Position numbers and translations under genes: made by a program
In this document: one piece after another, positions 62,122 through 64,000 of the stretch
Numbering within the stretch: position 1 is the stretch's first letter
Layout of the letters: each line of letters opens with the position of its first letter
Assembly (NCBI GenBank): GCA_004210915.1
Contig: SEGS01000033.1
Coordinates: forward strand, 1 to 64,000
Source: Variovorax sp.
GTDB taxonomy: Bacteria > Pseudomonadota > Gammaproteobacteria > Burkholderiales > Burkholderiaceae_C
Reading direction: 5' to 3'
DNA length: 64,000 nucleotides
The notes under the pieces: generated by a model
Databases searched by the model: none
Seen by the model: only the letters and a program-made list of their open reading frames with translations
What the model was told of the DNA's origin: nothing

Positions 62122-62165
62122 TGCGGCAACGCGCGTTTTGCCTCACGCTGCACGACCTTGATGCC

Positions 62166-62897
62166 ATGCAAACCAGCGCCGTTCTCCTCAACCGCACGAC
62201 CGAACTCGCGGATGCCGAACGGCGCCGGCTCGAAGCGGCGATTTCCGGCGTGCAAACGTTTCGGGCCGGGCAGATTGCGGTGCGCCAGGGCGTGCCGATC
62301 AACATCAGCCTCTTGCTGGTCGATGGTTTCATGACGCGGCACGTCGACGCACCCGATGGCAAGCGGCACCTCGTCGGGGTGCACGTGCCGGGAGATTTCG
62401 TCGACCTTCACGCGTTCCCGTTGAAACGGCTTGATCACGATGTCGGCGCATTGACGGATGTGACTGTCTGCGTTTTCACACACGACGATCTCGAGAAAGT
62501 CGTGTGCGATGACATCGATCTGGCCAGACGTCTCTGGTTCATCACCATGCTGGACGCTGCCCAGCATCGGCAGTGGATCTACCGCCTCTCCAGTCTTTCG
62601 GCGCTGCAGCGCGTCGCGCATTTTCTTTGCGAGGTGAATGCGCGGCTTCTGGCGGTCGGGTTGTCGGATGGAAATAGCTTTGCCCTGCCGATGACGCAGT
62701 CGGATATCGGCGAAGTCTGCAGCCTGACGAACGTCCATGTCAGCCGTGTTCTGCGCAACCTGCGCGAGATGGGCCTGTGCCAATTTCGTTCCTCGCATGT
62801 CGAGATCCTCAACCTGGCCGGGCTGGCAGAAATTGCCTTGTTCGAGCCTGGATACCTGTACCTCAATCCGCGCCTGGCAGCCCGGGCGGTGGCGTGA
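62166..62897 (+). CDS. Crp/Fnr-family transcriptional regulator
   Basis: A regulator of 243 residues from ATG 62166 (MQTSAVLLN), or 258 from ATG 62121. The N-terminal cyclic-nucleotide-binding-like barrel (about 15-125) has LLVDGFMTRHVDAPDGKRHL and HVPGDFVDLHAF. The C-terminal winged helix (about 150-225) has FALPMTQSDIGEVCSLTNVH followed by VSRVLRNLREMGL. No FNR-type iron-sulfur cysteine cluster is visible, so it is not a classical FNR. The later start is preferred because it leaves the dyad at 62108-62121 upstream. Two small genes follow. Confidence 0.88.
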   Translation: MQTSAVLLNRTTELADAERRRLEAAISGVQTFRAGQIAVRQGVPINISLLLVDGFMTRHVDAPDGKRHLVGVHVPGDFVDLHAFPLKRLDHDVGALTDVTVCVFTHDDLEKVVCDDIDLARRLWFITMLDAAQHRQWIYRLSSLSALQRVAHFLCEVNARLLAVGLSDGNSFALPMTQSDIGEVCSLTNVHVSRVLRNLREMGLCQFRSSHVEILNLAGLAEIALFEPGYLYLNPRLAARAVA

Positions 62898-62910
62898 ATC
62901 GGAGCTTTTC

Positions 62911-63135
62911 ATGAACGACCGGGACACTGCAATTCAACCCCGCACAGACGCCGGGATCGCCACCGCTGTCGAAGGTGTCGTGGTGCTCGATGGGCCCGAT
63001 GGTGTGGCCGTGACCATGACCGCCGACGCAGCCACCCGAACGGCCAACAGCCTGCACGCGGCCGCAGACGAAGCACGTCGCAACCCTCCGCAGGCAGTTG
63101 CTCCTCACGACCCTCCATCTCCGGGCTCGCCGTGA
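62911..63135 (+). CDS. Small hypothetical protein
   Basis: A 74-residue acidic protein with a central VVVLDGPDGVAVTMTADAA and helix RTANSLHAAADEARR, ending Pro-rich. ATG 62911 has GGAGC 8 bp upstream. It follows the Crp/Fnr gene by 13 bp and may be co-transcribed. The family is not known. Confidence 0.55.
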   Translation: MNDRDTAIQPRTDAGIATAVEGVVVLDGPDGVAVTMTADAATRTANSLHAAADEARRNPPQAVAPHDPPSPGSP

Positions 63136-63177
63136 GTCATCGCAATTCGATGAAGGGGCTAGCCCGGGATCCACGCG

Positions 63178-63432
63178 ATGCGTCTCTATCCTGGTAAGAC
63201 CGCCTCGCCACCGGCGCCACAAAAATGGTCACTGGCATTCGAGCCGCATCGGGAGGGGTCGGCCGCGCAGTGCGTCGGCGTTCTTTCGAAAGACGGCATC
63301 GTCAGATGCCGCCTTTCGATCTTCCGTGACGACATGGATGAAGACGCCGTGCGTCGCGCCATCGCCGAGAAAGCGCGGGCGTGGATCCTGCGGCATCCGG
63401 AAGGTGACGTGGGCGGCCCGGCCATCGATTGA
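63178..63432 (+). CDS. Small hypothetical protein
   Basis: An 84-residue protein with SLAFEPHREGSAAQCVGVLS, a beta strand VRCRLSIFRDDM and an amphipathic helix DEDAVRRAIAEKARAWILRH. No family is recognised. It could form a pair with the gene at 62911. Start ATG 63178 has a weak ribosome-binding site, so the call is tentative. Confidence 0.5.
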   Translation: MRLYPGKTASPPAPQKWSLAFEPHREGSAAQCVGVLSKDGIVRCRLSIFRDDMDEDAVRRAIAEKARAWILRHPEGDVGGPAID

Positions 63433-63477
63433 CCGTGCCGGCCGGCTGCGCGCTCATCGGCGCCGGCCGTGGATCGC

Positions 63478-64000
63478 CTACTCGGCCTCGATGCCGGCGG
63501 CCTTCACGATCTGGCCCCACTTCTGCGACTCGCCCGTCTGGAACTTCGCCATCTCGTCCGGGGTGGTCGTGAACACTTCGGTGCCGGTCGGTTCGTAGAA
63601 CGCCGTCTTTGCGGCATCGCTCTTCGCGGCCTTGACCAGCAATTCGTTCAGGCGCTTCACCACGGCGGGCGGTGTGTTCGCCGGCGCGTAGGCGGCGAAC
63701 CAGTAGCCCATCGAATAGCCCTTCACACCCGCTTCGGCGATGGTCGGCACGTCTGGCGCCAGCGGCGAGCGCCTGGCGCTCGACATGCCCAACGCGCGCA
63801 GCTTGCCGGCCTTGACCTGCGGCAAGCCCGTGGCCGTGTCGGTGATCATCATGTTGATCTGGCCGCCCAGCAGATCGGTCACGGCCAGCGTGTTGCTCTT
63901 GTAGGGCACATGCAGCAGCTTGATGTCGGCCATCTGCTGCAGCAGTTCGCCGGCCATGCGGCTGGACGAGCTGCCACTGCCGAAGCTGTACTTGCCCGGC
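63478..64000 (-). CDS. Bug/TctC-family periplasmic binding protein (N-terminus outside window)
   Basis: The last 174 residues of a Bug protein are visible, read leftward from the window edge: SFGSGSSSSRMAGELLQQM, HVPYKSNTLAVTDLLGGQIN, then LRALGMSSARRSPLAPDVPT and the C-terminal FQTGESQKWGQIVKAAGIEAE. The frame stays open to 64000, so the internal Met at 63957 is not the start. This is the fourth such protein in the window. Confidence 0.9.
   Translation of the reverse strand, partial: PGKYSFGSGSSSSRMAGELLQQMADIKLLHVPYKSNTLAVTDLLGGQINMMITDTATGLPQVKAGKLRALGMSSARRSPLAPDVPTIAEAGVKGYSMGYWFAAYAPANTPPAVVKRLNELLVKAAKSDAAKTAFYEPTGTEVFTTTPDEMAKFQTGESQKWGQIVKAAGIEAE

Overview
The window is high-GC, gene-dense DNA from a betaproteobacterium, most likely Comamonadaceae (Variovorax-like). 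The placement rests on the many Bug/TctC periplasmic binding proteins, the mreBCD-mrdA and gatCAB neighbourhood, and a GC-rich palindromic intergenic repeat at 50697-50770 that I recall from Comamonadaceae genomes. I see no tRNA, rRNA, insertion sequence, prophage or CRISPR array. No stretch over 300 bases lacks a gene; the longest gaps are 9562-9848, 26621-26849, 44245-44468, 15361-15575 and 5513-5725.

Layout. 1-5512: a truncated MBL-fold hydrolase diverging from an IclR regulator, then a leftward MCE lipid-transport operon (MlaE-like, MlaF-like, MlaD-like, PqiC-like lipoprotein, small membrane protein). 5726-10607: mmsA, a GMC oxidoreductase, a GNAT acetyltransferase, a candidate structured small RNA with a strong terminator, and a TauE/SafE exporter. 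10647-15360 (leftward): the cell-shape operon mreB-mreC-mreD-mrdA. 15576-21083: gatCAB, a DUF4124 protein, and pyrE and xth with start codons only 12 bp apart. 21126-27761: a tightly overlapped TRAP operon (cupin, alpha/beta hydrolase, DctP, MFS, DctQ, DctM) diverging from a LysR regulator. 27818-33868: an M48 peptidase, an AmpG-like permease and a compact three-gene ketosynthase, chain-length-factor and flavin-halogenase-like module. 33965-39354: a two-component system, an O-antigen-ligase-like gene split by a one-base frameshift, a CHCC zinc-finger protein, ilvE and rdgC.

39538-41610 holds a four-gene signalling module: a winged-helix-like protein, a small Ras-like GTPase and two Roadblock/LC7 proteins. 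It resembles actinobacterial conservons but has no sensor kinase. It is followed by two small envelope proteins, a BCCT transporter with a hairpin-rich leader, and radA.

45868-60074 is an aromatic-catabolism region. A LysR regulator diverges from an aromatic-ring FAD monooxygenase and a Bug protein. Then comes the homoprotocatechuate meta-cleavage operon: hpaR, hpaG1, hpaG2, hpaE, a Bug protein, a LigA-like subunit, hpaD, hpaF, hpaH and hpaI. The last gene, hpaI, has lost about 110 bases including the region of a catalytic arginine and is out of frame afterwards, so the pathway appears to lack its final aldolase here. A Bug protein, a class II aldolase/adducin-family protein and a ketopantoate-reductase-family protein follow. 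The right end holds a membrane protein, a RibD-C reductase, a Crp/Fnr regulator, two small hypothetical genes and a Bug gene cut by the window edge.
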